Source: SCGC-AAA076-P13 sp963926355
Lineage (GTDB): Bacteria; Pseudomonadota; Gammaproteobacteria; Magnimaribacterales; D2472
DNA: 64,000 nt
Direction of reading: 5' to 3'
NCBI GenBank assembly: GCA_963926355.1
Contig: CAWUWW010000001.1
Coordinates: forward strand, 254,044 to 318,043
A model generated the notes under the pieces. The model was not told where the DNA came from. It searched no databases and saw nothing but the letters and a program-made list of their open reading frames with translations. The translations under genes were made by a program, and so were the position numbers. This document shows, piece by piece, positions 16,568 to 24,184 of this stretch (position 1 is the stretch's first letter; each line of letters begins with the position of its first letter).

Positions 16568-17815
16568 ATGATAGCTGAAGTAAGACCGGTTGCACAAGAT
16601 TTAATACAAAGGGTTAAAGATTTTATCCAAAAAGAAGTAGCTCATAATGAGGACTTATACCACGAACAATCTAAAGATGAGAATGGGGTATGGACAATTC
16701 CCCCTATTATGGAAGAAATGAAAGCCAAAGCCAAGGCTGCTGGTCTTTGGAATCTTTTTTTACCAGAAAGTAAAAATGGAGCTGGATTAACTAACTACGA
16801 ATATGCTCATTTAGCTGAAATAATGGGTGCATACGGCATAGCATCTGAAGTATTCAATTGCTCTGCACCTGATACAGGTAATATGGAAGTTTTAGAAAGA
16901 TATGGTAACGAAGAGCATAAAGAAATGTATCTTAAACCATTATTAAATGGAGATATTCGTTCAGCATTTGCAATGACTGAGCCAGGCGTAGCCTCTTCAG
17001 ATGCTACTAATATAGCTTCTTCAGCTGTGCTTGATGGTGATGAGTATGTTATCAACGGCGAAAAATGGTGGACTTCAGGTGCTGGAGATCCAAGATGTAA
17101 AATCTTAATTTTTATGTGCGTAACAAACCCTGATAACGGTAGACACCAACGTCAGTCTCAGATTTTAGTACCAATGGATGCTGAGGGTATAGAAATACAA
17201 AAAATGATGCATGTGTTTGGATATGACGATGCGCCTCATGGACATGGACATATTAAATTTACAAATGTAAGAGTTCCAAAAGAAAATCTTCTTCTAGGAG
17301 AGGGAAGGGGCTTTGAGATCGCTCAAGGAAGACTGGGACCAGGAAGAATTCATCATTGTATGAGAGCAATTGGGCTTGCAGAGAGAGTTCTTGAAATGAT
17401 GTGTAAACATGGGATGCAAAAAACTGCTTTTGGAAAACCAATAATTCAACTTGGTGGAAACATGGATATTATTGCAAATTCACGAATTGAAATTGACCAA
17501 GCAAGACTGTTAACTTTAAAAGCTGCCCATATGATGGATACAGTTGGTAATAAAGTTGCTGCTAGTGAAATTGCACAAATTAAGGTTGTAGCTCCAAATG
17601 TTTGCTGCGATGTTATTGATAGAGCTATTCAAATGCACGGTGGAGCTGGAGTTTCTCAGGTATATCCTCTTGCACAGATGTATGCTCACATGAGAACTCT
17701 TAGACTGGCTGATGGTCCTGATGAAGTTCACAGAAGAGCCGTTGCAAGACATGAGCTTGGAAAATATATGGTCAAAGACTCTTCAGTAGAATCTTCTCAC
17801 ATCGCTAGAAGTTAA
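16568..17815 (+). CDS. Acyl-CoA dehydrogenase family protein (ACAD10/11-like)
   Basis: FAD enzyme that introduces a trans-2 double bond into acyl-CoA thioesters. Visible family motifs are AFAMTEPGVASSDATNI (about residues 137-153), VINGEKWWTSGAG, and the C-terminal MHGGAGVSQVYPLAQMYAH followed by LRLADGPDEVH. At 415 residues it fits the ACAD10/11-like and FadE-type bacterial group better than short-chain enzymes; chain length of the substrate cannot be read. It is divergent from a LysR regulator and followed after 9 bases by sbcB. Confidence 0.92.
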   Translation: MIAEVRPVAQDLIQRVKDFIQKEVAHNEDLYHEQSKDENGVWTIPPIMEEMKAKAKAAGLWNLFLPESKNGAGLTNYEYAHLAEIMGAYGIASEVFNCSAPDTGNMEVLERYGNEEHKEMYLKPLLNGDIRSAFAMTEPGVASSDATNIASSAVLDGDEYVINGEKWWTSGAGDPRCKILIFMCVTNPDNGRHQRQSQILVPMDAEGIEIQKMMHVFGYDDAPHGHGHIKFTNVRVPKENLLLGEGRGFEIAQGRLGPGRIHHCMRAIGLAERVLEMMCKHGMQKTAFGKPIIQLGGNMDIIANSRIEIDQARLLTLKAAHMMDTVGNKVAASEIAQIKVVAPNVCCDVIDRAIQMHGGAGVSQVYPLAQMYAHMRTLRLADGPDEVHRRAVARHELGKYMVKDSSVESSHIARS

Positions 17816-17824
17816 ATTACATAG

Positions 17825-19234
17825 GTGTCAAACAATAATAATTTAATATTCTACGATACTGAAACGACTGGGATACAGAGAGATTTCAGTCAGATCCTTC
17901 AATGTGGTTCAGTTCTTACTGATGGAAATCTTAATGCTCTTGGAGAGCAGAATATTAGCTGTGCTCCATTGCCTTGGGTTATTCCAGCGCCCAGAGCTAT
18001 GCTAACAAATAAAAAGATAGATCTTTTTAATTCCAACGTTTCTCATTATCAAATGATGAAAGATTTGCAGATGCAGTGGAAGCAATGGTCTGCTAGAAAT
18101 CCTGCAATTTTTGTTTCTTATAATGGCCATGCTTTTGATGAGGAGTTGGTTAGAAGACAGTTCTTTTGGAATTTATTAGAGCCCTACACCACCAATACCA
18201 ATGGAAATGGAAGATTGGATCTAATGCTAATGATTCATAATATTGCTGCATTCTTTTCAGATGAAATATCAATGCCTCTTTTTGAAGGCGGTCCAGGAAT
18301 TAGTTATAAGCTAGAACACTTAGCCTTAGAGCATGGAATTGATGCTGGCGATGCTCATGATGCGATCGCTGACTGCAACTTGATGATAGAAATGTGTAAA
18401 ATTATTAATGAAAAACTTCCTGAAGTTTTCCAATCATTTATAGATATTTCTACAAAGCCTGGAGTTAAAAACCTCCTGTATTCTGATGATTTTCTAGCAC
18501 TGGGTGAAATTCATAGAAGGCATACCTTTAGATATCCTGTTGTTATTTGTGGCGGAGATGCTTCTAGACCAAATGAGATAGTATTCTATGATTTAAGCTA
18601 TGACCCGGATGATATTTTAGACTTAGATTTTACAGAAATTAATAAATTGGTAAAAGCAAAAGGCAGAGATGGACCTTTAAAGAAATATAAAATTAATAAA
18701 ACTATTCCAATTTGCTCTCATAAGTTGCTTAATAATCCAGATGCTTTTGATATTGAATTCTCTGAACTTCAGAGAAGGGCAGATATAGTGCGCTCAAATA
18801 AAGATTTTCAAGCAAAGGTATCTCAAGCCATGGAAGATAGGATGATGGATTTTCCTGAATCCGAGTTTATTGAAGGAACTATTTACTCAGGCGGCTTTCC
18901 ATCCAATAGAGATAAGGACTTGATGCAAGAATTTCACATGTCAGATGATCCAGAGCATTTAATTAAAATTTCTAGAAACTTCGATGATGACAGAATGCGA
19001 TTATTTGCTGAAAGGATTATTTGTTACCAGTATCCAGGCAATCTACCAGAAGATATATCATCAAGATATCAAGACTTAATTGATGAAAGATCAAATACCG
19101 AGGGTTTATGGGGTTCTGTAGATAAGTCATTAGCTGAAATTGATAAGTTACTTGATGAAATGGATGGCGCCGAAGAGCAGAATATCCTTAAAGCTACAAA
19201 GCAAAAGATTGAATCAATGAAAGGGTTGTCTTAA
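17825..19234 (+). CDS. sbcB: Exodeoxyribonuclease I
   Basis: Processive 3'-5' single-strand DNA exonuclease used in mismatch repair and recombination. The DEDD motifs are visible: FYDTETTGIQRDFSQI (Exo I), SYNGHAFDEELVRRQFF (Exo II) and GDAHDAIADCNLMIEM (Exo III). The 469-residue length and the C-terminal SH3-like and helical domains match E. coli SbcB (475). The start is GTG with weak AGG upstream; no better start lies nearby. Its stop overlaps the tail of the minus-strand small RNA. Confidence 0.95.
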   Translation: MSNNNNLIFYDTETTGIQRDFSQILQCGSVLTDGNLNALGEQNISCAPLPWVIPAPRAMLTNKKIDLFNSNVSHYQMMKDLQMQWKQWSARNPAIFVSYNGHAFDEELVRRQFFWNLLEPYTTNTNGNGRLDLMLMIHNIAAFFSDEISMPLFEGGPGISYKLEHLALEHGIDAGDAHDAIADCNLMIEMCKIINEKLPEVFQSFIDISTKPGVKNLLYSDDFLALGEIHRRHTFRYPVVICGGDASRPNEIVFYDLSYDPDDILDLDFTEINKLVKAKGRDGPLKKYKINKTIPICSHKLLNNPDAFDIEFSELQRRADIVRSNKDFQAKVSQAMEDRMMDFPESEFIEGTIYSGGFPSNRDKDLMQEFHMSDDPEHLIKISRNFDDDRMRLFAERIICYQYPGNLPEDISSRYQDLIDERSNTEGLWGSVDKSLAEIDKLLDEMDGAEEQNILKATKQKIESMKGLS

Positions 19235-19310
19235 AAGAAAAAATGGAGAGCCTAAGCTCTCCATTTAAGTAGTCAGCAAAATCAAATAGGGGGGAGAGGA
19301 TGCTGACTGA
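19233..19310 (-). ncRNA. Candidate small RNA with a C-rich hairpin loop
   Basis: On the minus strand a sigma-70-type promoter (19317-19344) should start a transcript near 19310. The RNA would fold into an 8-bp hairpin (arms 19301-19308 and 19271-19278, AGTCAGCA with TGCTGACT) whose 22-nt loop contains UCCUCUCCCCCC. An 11-bp hairpin (19241-19266) follows, with an almost unbroken U-run on this strand, a textbook intrinsic terminator. The total is about 78 nt. C-rich loops of this type commonly pair with Shine-Dalgarno sequences. I recognise no named RNA family. Confidence 0.5.
19241..19266 (-). terminator. Intrinsic terminator (strong on minus strand)
   Basis: An 11-bp perfect stem AAATGGAGAGC with its complement and a 4-base loop. 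On the minus strand it runs into TTTTTTCTTTT; on the plus strand only TTTAAG follows. It therefore serves the small RNA well and could weakly stop sbcB transcription. Confidence 0.75.
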
Positions 19311-19316
19311 ATCATC

Positions 19317-19344
19317 ATTATATATATTTATAAAGCATTATCAA
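19317..19344 (-). promoter_or_regulatory. Sigma-70-type promoter for the small RNA
   Basis: Reading the minus strand, TTGATA (19344-19339) and TATAAT (19322-19317) are spaced by 16 bases. The block TTATAAATATATATAATGAT and a nearby C-run recur at the promoter of the pseudoazurin operon (22367-22394). Confidence 0.55.
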
Positions 19345-19458
19345 TACCCTTTATAGTACTTTATCTCTTATCAACCTAATAAAATATATATATTTCTTAG
19401 ATATGGTTATTGGATATCACCCCTTATTAAAAATTCTGTATAATACTTTTTCTTTTAT

Positions 19459-19537
19459 AGACCCGTAGCTCAGTTTTGGTTAGAGCGCCGCATTGACATT
19501 GCGGAGGTCGATGGTTCGAGTCCATTCGGGTCTACCA
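19459..19537 (+). tRNA. tRNA-Val (anticodon GAC)
   Basis: Cloverleaf with acceptor AGACCCG/CGGGTCT, D-arm GCTC/GAGC, anticodon stem CCGCA/TGCGG around loop TTGACAT, and a T-arm with TTCGAGT. The 3' CCA is encoded. A TGTATAAT extended -10 at 19437-19444 lies just upstream. The anticodon loop matches that of E. coli tRNA-Val(GAC). Confidence 0.95.
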
Positions 19538-19695
19538 CATACTAATCACTAAACTAATGTATTGATAAGTGCTGTGAACTAAATAGTTAAGATAATGGTA
19601 AACTGCTTTCAGGTCTATTTTGATAGGCTTTCTAAGGCTCTCTACTGCTGGTATTGAGCCCTAGATTTCTATAAATACATTTAATTTAGTAGAGT

Positions 19696-20460
19696 ATGAC
19701 AATAATTAAAGCATCTAACCTTGTTAAAACTTACAAGGACCCAGATAACTCGTTAAAACTATTTAATGCAGTTGATGGAATATCTTTATCTATTAATTCT
19801 GGAGAAATTTACGGAATTTTAGGGCCTAATGGCGCCGGTAAAACCACTACATTAGAAATGTTAGAAGGTTTAAAGGATATAGATAATGGTTCAGCTTTTA
19901 TTAATTCAATTAATGTTAAAGACCGCCCTTACGAAGTAAAGAAAATTATTGGAGTCCAGCTTCAAGCAAATGAATATTTTGATAATATGACATTGTCTGA
20001 ACTACTTAATCTATTTAGTGCCTTGTATGGTTTAAGCAATGACCCGCTTGAACTTCTTAAGAAAGTTAATTTAGAAGACAAGGCTAATGCGAGTGCGAAT
20101 GAACTTTCTGGCGGTCAAAAGCAAAGATTCTCTATTGCCTGTGCGCTCGTTAATAATCCATTAGTATTATTTCTAGATGAGCCCACTACAGGATTGGACC
20201 CCCAAGCTAAAAGGAGCCTATGGGATCTTGTATTAGATTTAAATAAAAATGGCATGACTATAGTATTGACTACCCATAACATGGAGGAGGCTCAAACTCT
20301 ATGCCAGAGGATAGCTATTATGGATTATGGAAAAATCATCGCTGAAGATACCCCTCAAAACTTAATTTTAAAACATGCTCCAGATAAAGGGCGAGAAGTT
20401 ATTCACGGCAATATGGAAGATGTCTTTATAGCTTTAACTGGACATGGGCTCAGGGATTAA
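19696..20460 (+). CDS. ABC transporter ATP-binding protein
   Basis: ATPase subunit of an ABC-2-type exporter. Walker A is GPNGAGKTT (about residues 44-52), the ABC signature NELSGGQKQRFSIA (about 135-148) and Walker B LVLFLDEPTTGLDPQ; the switch His is in LTTHNMEEA. The 254-residue length matches CcmA/YadG-type subunits. It is coupled to the permease, whose ATG begins one base after this stop. The substrate cannot be told; drugs, lipids or polysaccharide are typical for the class. Confidence 0.93.
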   Translation: MTIIKASNLVKTYKDPDNSLKLFNAVDGISLSINSGEIYGILGPNGAGKTTTLEMLEGLKDIDNGSAFINSINVKDRPYEVKKIIGVQLQANEYFDNMTLSELLNLFSALYGLSNDPLELLKKVNLEDKANASANELSGGQKQRFSIACALVNNPLVLFLDEPTTGLDPQAKRSLWDLVLDLNKNGMTIVLTTHNMEEAQTLCQRIAIMDYGKIIAEDTPQNLILKHAPDKGREVIHGNMEDVFIALTGHGLRD

Positions 20461-20461
20461 T

Positions 20462-21550
20462 ATGCTTACCAAGCCCCAGGCCTACCTAACAAAAGTTTTT
20501 ATTCAGATTTTTCTAAGAAATAAGCAATATATTCTCCTTAGCCTCGTTCTACCTATTGTTATTTTATCAATAGTTGGGCTTAATGATGGTGAAAGCGATC
20601 CTATCGATATTGGGTTAATTAGTAACTCTAAATCAAATTTATCTGAAAAATTTATTGATCAATTAACTTCTAATAATTTATTTAATGTTATTCAAGGCAG
20701 TGAAGAGTCTTTACGTGAAGACTTAATCAATGGCAATTTAATGGTCGTATTAATTATCCCTAGTGATATGAATGATCAAATAAAAACTACTAATATCAAA
20801 CTTTTAGTTGATAAATCCCAAGCTCAATTTGTTCAGACCATTCAACCCGTTATAAATCAATCTTTGCTGTCTGTTGAGCGAGATATTACTGCTAATGTAC
20901 CCATGTTTAATTTGGTTATAGAAGACGTAAAATCAAGGTCTTTAAGCTATATCGACTTCCTATTGCCGGGCATTATGGCTTTCATGTTAATGAATTTAAG
21001 CATTGCGGGAAGTGGTTTTAATGTAGTTGAGTTCAGGAGAAGGGGTATTCTTAAGCGTTTATTTGTAACTCCAATTAAACCTATAGATTTTGTTATAGCT
21101 ATTGTTATAGCTAGGATGGTAATTGTATTGGGTCAACTTAGTGCTATCTTTAGTTTTGCTTTAATAGTGCTTGATGCAAATATAGTCGGCAATATTTTTA
21201 GTTTATATCTAGTAATAATATCCGGAGTTATTATGTTTTTAACCTTGGGTTTTTCTATAGGTAGTCTAGCTAAAACACAAGAAAGTGTGGGAATTCTGGC
21301 TACTATATTTATATATCCGCAGCTTGTTTTGTCCGGCGTATTCTTTCCTTTAGAAACCTTACCAGAATACATACAACCTTTTGCTGAATTACTGCCATTA
21401 AGCTTGGTTGCTGATGGAATGAGGTCGATTGCCAGTGATGGCATGCAGTTAATAGACGTCTATTCAAACTTTATAGGAATAGGGGTATGGATTCTTATTG
21501 GAACGCTTATCTCAACGAAGTTATTTGTTTGGAAAGAAGTGGCAGGTTAA
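20462..21550 (+). CDS. ABC-2 type transporter permease
   Basis: Membrane subunit of the exporter. One N-terminal helix (about residues 21-38) precedes a large periplasmic domain of about 130 residues, followed by five or six helices starting at FLLPGIMAFMLMNLSIAGSG. The ABC-2 signature LSGVFFPLETLPEYIQPFA is clear near the C-terminus. It has 362 residues from the ATG at 20462. It forms an operon with the ATPase gene. Confidence 0.9.
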   Translation: MLTKPQAYLTKVFIQIFLRNKQYILLSLVLPIVILSIVGLNDGESDPIDIGLISNSKSNLSEKFIDQLTSNNLFNVIQGSEESLREDLINGNLMVVLIIPSDMNDQIKTTNIKLLVDKSQAQFVQTIQPVINQSLLSVERDITANVPMFNLVIEDVKSRSLSYIDFLLPGIMAFMLMNLSIAGSGFNVVEFRRRGILKRLFVTPIKPIDFVIAIVIARMVIVLGQLSAIFSFALIVLDANIVGNIFSLYLVIISGVIMFLTLGFSIGSLAKTQESVGILATIFIYPQLVLSGVFFPLETLPEYIQPFAELLPLSLVADGMRSIASDGMQLIDVYSNFIGIGVWILIGTLISTKLFVWKEVAG

Positions 21551-21571
21551 TAATTGTAGAAATCCTCTACT

Positions 21572-22006
21572 TTATAACCTACTAATATAAGAATCTAATC
21601 TATCTTTATTCATTACAAAGGAAGCTTTTATTTTTTCAGCCTTAGATTTAATTTGTTCAATGTTTAGAACACCATCACCAACTTTTATTAATCCAACCAT
21701 AGCCATCATCGAATGAGGTGTGCACTGGTATCCATATATTCCAGGTGTATCAAAGGTAACTGTAATATCTCTACTAAGTTCTCCACTCCATGAGTTTGCG
21801 CCCTCTGGAGTCATTCCAGAGATAGATGCTGAGTTATGAGCTGGATCGGTTGCCTGAAATGTAACTGTATCACCAACTGCAATATGAAGAACAGCTGGCT
21901 CAAATACCATATAACCTTCTTCGCCCTGATTAAGCATCTTAACTAGATGAGATGATGCCATTACATTGATATTAAATACCAGAAGCGCTAATAAAAATTT
22001 ATTCAT
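21572..22006 (-). CDS. Pseudoazurin-like blue copper protein
   Basis: Small periplasmic type-1 copper protein for electron transfer. A signal peptide covers about residues 1-17. The copper ligands are all visible: His in TDPAHNSAS and Cys-x2-His-x4-Met in YQCTPHSMMAM. Length (144 residues) fits pseudoazurin. Nitrite or nitrous oxide reductases, the usual partners, are absent from the window. Its ATG overlaps the stop (TGA) of a 51-residue membrane protein, so it is the last gene of a three-gene operon. Confidence 0.9.
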   Translation of the reverse strand: MNKFLLALLVFNINVMASSHLVKMLNQGEEGYMVFEPAVLHIAVGDTVTFQATDPAHNSASISGMTPEGANSWSGELSRDITVTFDTPGIYGYQCTPHSMMAMVGLIKVGDGVLNIEQIKSKAEKIKASFVMNKDRLDSYISRL

Positions 22007-22158
22007 AAAAAAGTTCCTGTAAATATAATTAATAAAGTCACTATGCCAAGAAAGGAAAAACCTAAAATGATAGCTACACCTAAAATCCTAAATGGAGAGG
22101 GGTTGAAATTTGAATCAGCCTCTCCAACTCCAATAAGCAGTTTTAAAATCCTAACCAA
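22003..22158 (-). CDS. Small membrane protein (51 residues), pseudoazurin operon
   Basis: The frame starts at a TTG overlapping the upstream gene's stop and ends in a TGA sharing bases with the pseudoazurin ATG, so it fills the gap exactly. The product has a short amphipathic start (LVRILKLLIGVGEADS), a polar middle with NPSPFR, and one strong transmembrane helix (about residues 27-49). I recognise no family. Exact coupling on both sides and a protein-like hydrophobic pattern argue that it is real; the TTG start is the main doubt. Confidence 0.6.
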   Translation of the reverse strand: MVRILKLLIGVGEADSNFNPSPFRILGVAIILGFSFLGIVTLLIIFTGTFL

Positions 22159-22333
22159 AAAATAATCCAGTCAATGCCATAGATCCAAGCATGGTTGCAA
22201 GAACAATAATTTGGATAAGAGCAGGTATTACAACAAACATTACCAGCGGATCAAATTTCATTCCTATGAAAAAATCATTGTTATTCCATTCAATTGCTTC
22301 TTCAGGGGTTGCTTCTCTAACATTAATGTTCAT
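22151..22333 (-). CDS. Small membrane protein (60 residues), pseudoazurin operon
   Basis: First gene of the pseudoazurin operon. The N-terminal 28 residues are polar and acidic (VREATPEEAIEWNNNDFF); a single long hydrophobic helix spans about residues 29-58. TTGGAG lies 6 bases before the ATG, and a sigma-70 promoter lies about 35 bases upstream. No family recognised. The shape, a polar head and one helix, resembles small subunits of membrane electron-transfer complexes, but that is only inference. Confidence 0.7.
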   Translation of the reverse strand: MNINVREATPEEAIEWNNNDFFIGMKFDPLVMFVVIPALIQIIVLATMLGSMALTGLFFG

Positions 22334-22366
22334 TTTTGCTCCAAAATAAGGGGGTATAAAGGAATC

Positions 22367-22394
22367 ATTATATATATTTATAATTAGATATCAA
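22367..22394 (-). promoter_or_regulatory. Sigma-70-type promoter of the pseudoazurin operon
   Basis: Minus-strand TTGATA (22394-22389) and TATAAT (22372-22367) with 16-base spacing. Transcription should start near 22360, giving a 27-nt leader containing ACCCCCTTATTTTGGAG. The same promoter core and a C-run occur at the small RNA (19317-19344). Confidence 0.55.
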
Positions 22395-22505
22395 TTATTT
22401 ATATAATAGATTTTTTTATACCATAAAGTAATTAATTTACATAAATTGTTTGCGTTACATTAATAACAATTTAATATGCTAAATATATATATTTTTTACT
22501 AAAAC

Positions 22506-23702
22506 ATGAAACTATCATTTAATTTTTTACTTTCTTCTTTTTTTATTTTACCTACTTTTATTGATGCTAAAAATCAATACTATCCAGATAATAACTGGGA
22601 ACAAGTTACTCCTGAAAGTCAGGGTATTGATAAGGTTAAGATAGAAAAGCTCCTAGATTTATCTTTTTTAGATGCAGCAACTCAAGGAGTAGTTATTATT
22701 AAGAATGGAAAAATTATAGGTGAAAAATATGCTGAGGGTTATACCAAGAAATCTCATGGTACCTCATGGTCTATGGCAAAAAGTTATTATGCTGCCTTGA
22801 TTGGCATCTCTTTGGAGAATGGAGAAATAGCTAGTTTAGATGATCCTGTTAGTAAATACCTTGCCTATTACAAGGACGAGAGATCTAAAATAACTATTAG
22901 AGATTTATTGAATATGTCCAGCGGACTTGATTACCCTAAGGACCAACATGAAAGAATGTTCTTTCAAGAAAGCCATTTAGATTATGCCAAAACAGTTGGG
23001 GTTGAAAAAGAGGCTGGCGTAAAATTTGAATACAACAATGTTAACTCAATGATTATTGGAGACTTACTTTATGCTGTAACAGGTAGAAAGGCAGACGTGC
23101 TTCTGGTAGAAAGGATTTTAAATCCAATTGGAGCAACAAATTACAAATTATGGAAGGATGAAAGAGGGGATGTGCTAACTTATTGTTGTGTTGATATGTC
23201 ACCCAGGGACTATTCAAAAATTGGCCTTCTATTTGCTAGAAATGGAAATTGGGAAGGTGATCAAATTATTCCTACCAGCTTCATAGATGAAACGTTTCAA
23301 ACAGTCTGGGATACTCCTAACTGGTGGACTGATTACAAGAGATATTATTCATTACACTGGTGGGTATCTAAGTATGATGAGGAGAGTAAAATTTTTAATA
23401 CTAGTGGCAAGTACGGTCAGTTTACATTTGTAGATAGAGACAATGATGTCGTGGTTACAAGAATTACCAAATATTCAGAAAAAAACTACGGAGATGTTCA
23501 AAAATGGGGTGCTATGAAATACTTTAGATGGGCAGGGGTTGACGCAGCAGTTATCGCTGCTAAGGCTCTATTAGATTTAGGTCTTGTAAAGGAAGGCCCT
23601 GACGTGAACACGCCTATTACAGAGAATGAGGGCATTTCTAAAGAGTTTTATGAAAAGTATCCAGAGATCATTGACGCAATTGCTGACCTTAGCCGATCTT
23701 AA
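22506..23702 (+). CDS. Secreted serine hydrolase, beta-lactamase/class C (CubicO-type)
   Basis: Penicillin-binding-protein-like fold with an N-terminal signal peptide (about 1-21). The SxxK motif is SMAK in HGTSWSMAKSYY, the Tyr motif is YNN in FEYNNVNSM, and TSGKYGQ takes the place of the third motif. The 398-residue length is normal. Such enzymes include esterases, D-aminopeptidases and amidases; the substrate is not inferable. It stands alone after an AT-rich 170-base spacer. Confidence 0.85.
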   Translation: MKLSFNFLLSSFFILPTFIDAKNQYYPDNNWEQVTPESQGIDKVKIEKLLDLSFLDAATQGVVIIKNGKIIGEKYAEGYTKKSHGTSWSMAKSYYAALIGISLENGEIASLDDPVSKYLAYYKDERSKITIRDLLNMSSGLDYPKDQHERMFFQESHLDYAKTVGVEKEAGVKFEYNNVNSMIIGDLLYAVTGRKADVLLVERILNPIGATNYKLWKDERGDVLTYCCVDMSPRDYSKIGLLFARNGNWEGDQIIPTSFIDETFQTVWDTPNWWTDYKRYYSLHWWVSKYDEESKIFNTSGKYGQFTFVDRDNDVVVTRITKYSEKNYGDVQKWGAMKYFRWAGVDAAVIAAKALLDLGLVKEGPDVNTPITENEGISKEFYEKYPEIIDAIADLSRS

Positions 23703-23718
23703 GATTATTTTTTAAATA

Positions 23719-23904
23719 CTAAGCACTACTACTTTCTTTTTTGAGTAGATATGCTGTCATATCTTTCTTCCACTCCTCAAGGTAGTAGCCGTCATTCCCA
23801 TGCTTATTAAGGTATTTAAAGAAAACTCTCCCATCTTCATCCTCGAAACCTTGCTCAAAAGGTTTTCCAGTTAACCTATTGGGTCTTTTGTATCGATCAT
23901 CCAT
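23719..23904 (-). CDS. Hypothetical small charged protein (61 residues)
   Basis: A short, soluble, aromatic- and charge-rich protein beginning MDDRYKRPNRLTGKPFEQG. No motif or family recognised. Its ATG overlaps the end of the upstream 94-residue gene by 8 bases, and both lie behind the SLC13-type carrier, so it probably belongs to that operon. Confidence 0.6.
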   Translation of the reverse strand: MDDRYKRPNRLTGKPFEQGFEDEDGRVFFKYLNKHGNDGYYLEEWKKDMTAYLLKKESSSA

Positions 23905-24181
23905 TATTTTTCATTATCTCGTTAAATATTAAAGCCACGGTAGTTGTTGCAACTTTCAAATCCTCTTTCACAAAAAAATAGTCCTCTATGAGAGAGTGGA
24001 TCTTGTAATGAGGCTGCTCTGAGTACCTGACACCATCGGCAAGTGTTACGAAAGCTACAGTTTTTTTATTATTGTATTGTTTAAGGTTGTGTTTTTTATC
24101 ATGCATTTTTATGCAAATTTTTTTTATTTGCTTAAAATACTCATCAAGTGTTTGGTCTTCTTGCATTAATGGAAACTTCAT
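23897..24181 (-). CDS. Hypothetical protein (94 residues)
   Basis: Soluble, lysine- and histidine-rich, with no signal peptide or membrane helix. The segment KTVAFVTLADGVRYSEQPHY looks like a beta hairpin and the ends look helical. No family recognised. It begins 3 bases after the carrier gene's stop and overlaps the next small gene, so co-transcription with the carrier is likely. Confidence 0.6.
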   Translation of the reverse strand: MKFPLMQEDQTLDEYFKQIKKICIKMHDKKHNLKQYNNKKTVAFVTLADGVRYSEQPHYKIHSLIEDYFFVKEDLKVATTTVALIFNEIMKNNG

Positions 24182-24184
24182 TCA

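Noticed and set aside
19300..19356. 18-codon plus-strand frame behind AGGGGGGAGAGG
   Set aside because: The purine run looks like a ribosome site, but the peptide is short and the same bases are better explained as the C-rich loop of a minus-strand RNA with promoter and terminator.
19538..19695. Spacer between tRNA-Val and the ABC transporter as a possible riboswitch or leader
   Set aside because: Only short imperfect hairpins are visible and nothing matches a known leader.
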